Assembly: GCF_900496995.4 (NCBI RefSeq)
Contig: NC_044006.1
Location: 62,789,204-62,853,203, forward strand
DNA length: 64,000 bases
Direction of reading: 5' to 3'
From: Aquila chrysaetos chrysaetos
Lineage: Eukaryota > Chordata > Aves > Accipitriformes > Accipitridae
Both the position numbers and the translations under genes were made by a program. Positions within the stretch are counted from its first letter, which is position 1, and the number at the start of each line of letters is the position of its first letter. The notes under the pieces are model-generated. The model worked only from the letters and a program-made list of their open reading frames with translations. It made no database searches and was not told the origin of the DNA. Shown piece after piece: positions 61,670 through 64,000 of the stretch.

Positions 61670-62628
61670 ACAGCAATTTTCAGCACCAAACCCCATGATA
61701 ATTACCTACAGGAATGAAACCCCCATTCACAGGCATGAGAAAAAAAATCCTGCTTCATTTGAATGTATTTTAAAGAAAGTGGTTTCTTTTTGTTTTTATG
61801 ATTGCATATTAACAAATGAAGGTCTGAAAACCTGTAGTTAACACTGAGAAAGATAACGGACAGTGCTGTTTCCATTATGAGAAATTTCATTCAAACTAGT
61901 TTGCCATTCATTTATTTTTCTTTCCTCAGTATGCTGTCTTTAATAATGGTCTAAAACAACTGCAAGTTTGGAGTGTTTGGCAGCCTTAATGAACAAAACA
62001 GTCTCAAAAGCTGAAAACTCCAAAATAGTGAGATTTCCGACCGATACACTCAACCTTTAAAAATCAAACTATTAAAAAATCAGACTACTGTAGTTATAGA
62101 AAAAAGTGGTTCAAGGTCTAAAATCTGACTACACTCCATCATAATATAAATATTTTGTCTATTTATAATATAAAAGTTGAAAGTGATTTGCGTCTGAACA
62201 GTCATAGAGTCTCTACTGTTTCCACAATAACTGATGAATACCCAGCAAAAAACTTCAAGCCAGCACACAAAGTGGTACCAACCGGGTCTGGAAAGCTCAC
62301 TGAATTCTTTCAGCAATATTAAGTTCCTTCTTTCTCAAAGACCTGGTAACCAATTTCTATCCAGAAGGCAGCTGTTCTAAAAATTACAGTGGCTAAACCC
62401 TATGAATAAGTTAGGCAAATTATACTATAAAATTTTAAAACACAGAGTCAGCTCAGTGGAAGTATTAGAGCTCAAAAAACAAAACAAAACAAAAACCCCC
62501 ATGTTTCATTTTGTTAGCCACTTTACAGGACTTTATTGCAAAGAGAAGAAAAATATTCAACAACTACTACTTTGGACATTTCATGTACCTACTTACAAAC
62601 GGATTACAAATACAATTCAGGGTAGCAC

Positions 62629-62634
62629 TTTATT
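62629..62634 (-). terminator. KIF5B: Candidate proximal KIF5B poly(A) signal
   Basis: AATAAA on the minus strand in an AU-rich cluster, with a second AATAAA at 62704-62709 and another at 62532-62537. Use would shorten the 3'UTR to about 1.0-1.2 kb. Confidence 0.35.
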
Positions 62635-63676
62635 TATTTTATTATTTTTTTAAACACTTGTCTCTGGGATTTCCCAATACATCAGTTTTAAAAAGTTGTA
62701 TCCTTTATTAGTGTATCTGAATTCATTGGCCAGTTGCTGAAAAAAATTTTTTAATTGAAAGTTAAAATTTTAGCCAAAAAATTCCAGTACTGTATATGTA
62801 GTGGAATATCAAGTTAAATTTTAGATTGTGCTCATTTCACTATTATAAAATAGCAAAAGTGAACTGTCACAGATACAGACAAATGGATAGACAGGCTCAT
62901 CAGAATGAAGCAGAATGTTTTCACTCCACCAGACTGTACTGTGTGTAGAATCAGGAACAGGACAGATGGGATAATCCATTGCCAAAGTCTTTTTTGTAAA
63001 CTTATGTTTACTCTTATTACTGTACAATATTTAATTCTAAATTACCCGATAAACGGGCATTTAATCAGATAACAGTTAAACAGCCTTGTTCATATTGAAC
63101 TCTTTAGTTCTGTGGTGTAGCAATCGCAGTGCCTTATGGCAGTTGTCGTAAGCACACTTCAGTATTCTTACACTGTACAAATAAATTTAGTTCCAATGCC
63201 CTATGTAGCATTCCAAAAGAAAACTGTAATCTAGAGTGCCGTTCTAATTCAGTGGGACATGTAGTGTTATGTGAAGTAATAAAAATGAAAGTATACTTAA
63301 ACACTGTTGCACATTCCCTAAGACAATAAGATGTACACAAATTAAGCTAGAAAGTTTGAACTAAGATTTTCTCAACGTACATTCAGCTTGGCACAGTGCA
63401 GACTAAATTTAAGACATGAAAGACAAACTGTGTAATGAGCAGAGCTACACTTTAAGTAACATGTCATTTTTCAAGACGCCAAAATTGCACTCTAGTTTTT
63501 TTTTTGGGAATCAGTTAGCAGAATTTGTAGAAGGGGGAAGAGCTGTACAGGCCAGGTATAATTTATACATTTTCAAAAAATAATCCTACAGTCCCCAAAG
63601 GGAAAGATTATTGTCATGGAATGACTCCCTCTACACGATATCCAGTCCTCCTCATGTTGCATTTACTTTTCAGCAA

Positions 63677-64000
63677 CTGTAAATGAGAAAAATAACAAAG
63701 TTACATGCTTGTACCTCATAAGCCAAAAAAGCCAAGTTATTTATATTTACAGTAGACCATATTCACTATTTACATAGCCTTTAAGAGCCCAATTCTTAGA
63801 CCACTCAGATAAGTGCTAATAGAACATCTACTTTAGAATAACAAATTACACAACACAAAGCATTTAAGCAATGCTGTCTGTTACCAACAAATTTACAGCA
63901 CAATAAACTGACTGGGTATCCAGTCTTGACTGCCTTAACAGAGTAAACATTACAAACACAAGCCAATTATAACCCAGTTCCATTTCCCATGACTGTTGCT
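63677..64000 (-). other. KIF5B: KIF5B intron preceding the terminal exon (partial)
   Basis: Sequence upstream of the acceptor at 63678-63677, AT-rich with no coding exon recognised. It fits the known human arrangement, as I recall it, in which the last intron of KIF5B lies just after the stop-codon exon. Confidence 0.6.

Larger units (their letters stand above)
61065..63676 (-). other. KIF5B: KIF5B terminal exon (3'UTR)
   Basis: KIF5B encodes the heavy chain of kinesin-1, the plus-end microtubule motor. None of its coding sequence is in the window. On the minus strand a splice acceptor (TTTCTCATTTACAG, AG at 63678-63677) opens an exon whose first few hundred bases carry blocks I remember from the human KIF5B 3'UTR: TATAAATTATACCTGGCC (63551-63568), ACTAGAGTGCAATTTTGG (63478-63495) and TCTTAAATTTAGTCTGCACT (about 63395-63414), in the same order. 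The exon is about 2.6 kb, close to the human length as I recall it, and ends after AATAAA at 61085-61090. Internal AATAAA signals (62629-62634, 62704-62709) could give shorter 3'UTRs. The 3' boundary is inferred from the signal, not from a transcript. The gene identity also fits synteny with ARHGAP12. Confidence 0.8.

Noticed and set aside
1..64000. CRISPR arrays, operons, bacterial insertion sequences, tRNA and rRNA genes
   Set aside because: None were seen. The sequence is vertebrate nuclear DNA, and the tRNA-like heads at 34.4 and 38.4 kb are degenerate SINE relics rather than tRNA genes.

Overview
This is vertebrate nuclear DNA, most likely from a bird. It has long introns, CpG islands, sparse repeats, CR1-type LINE remnants and one clean solo LTR, with none of the Alu/L1 load of a mammal. 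Only one stretch is convincingly protein-coding. Nothing indicates a prokaryote, plasmid or virus genome.

Layout. Two genes lie in tandem on the minus strand. ARHGAP12 (a Rho-family GTPase-activating protein) starts in the large CpG island near 28.6-29.9 kb. It has an untranslated exon 1 with a good splice donor at 29292/29291, a 5.9-kb intron 1, and a first coding exon at 22443-23197. That exon encodes the N-terminal SH3 domain and a serine-rich linker (223 codons, ending in phase 0). Everything from 1 to 22442 reads as the following intron, and I could not find the next exon. At the right-hand end, 61065-63676 is the terminal 3'UTR exon of KIF5B (kinesin-1 heavy chain), recognised from conserved 3'UTR blocks, a splice acceptor at its upstream edge and a poly(A) signal with a GU-rich downstream element. 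The KIF5B-then-ARHGAP12 order and orientation match what I remember of human 10p11.22, so the two calls support each other.

The roughly 31 kb between the genes (29.96-61.06 kb) has no recognisable protein-coding gene. It holds ancient tRNA-type SINE relics (34.4 and 38.4 kb), CR1 LINE 3'-end relics (34.9 and 59.5 kb), a GC-rich block at 46.9-47.3 kb, a second strong CpG island at 55.3-55.9 kb with a near-consensus CTCF motif, and a 657-bp solo LTR at 56488-57144. The LTR has TGAT...ATCA ends and a 4-bp target duplication. Several homeodomain-motif-rich stretches (43.4, 46.4 and 54.0 kb) look like candidate conserved non-coding elements.

I did not find a previously undescribed biological system. 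The observations most worth checking are the orphan CpG island with its CTCF motif, the intact solo LTR beside it, and the homeodomain-rich intergenic blocks. Many open frames exist in the GC-rich islands on both strands; I regard them as composition artefacts.
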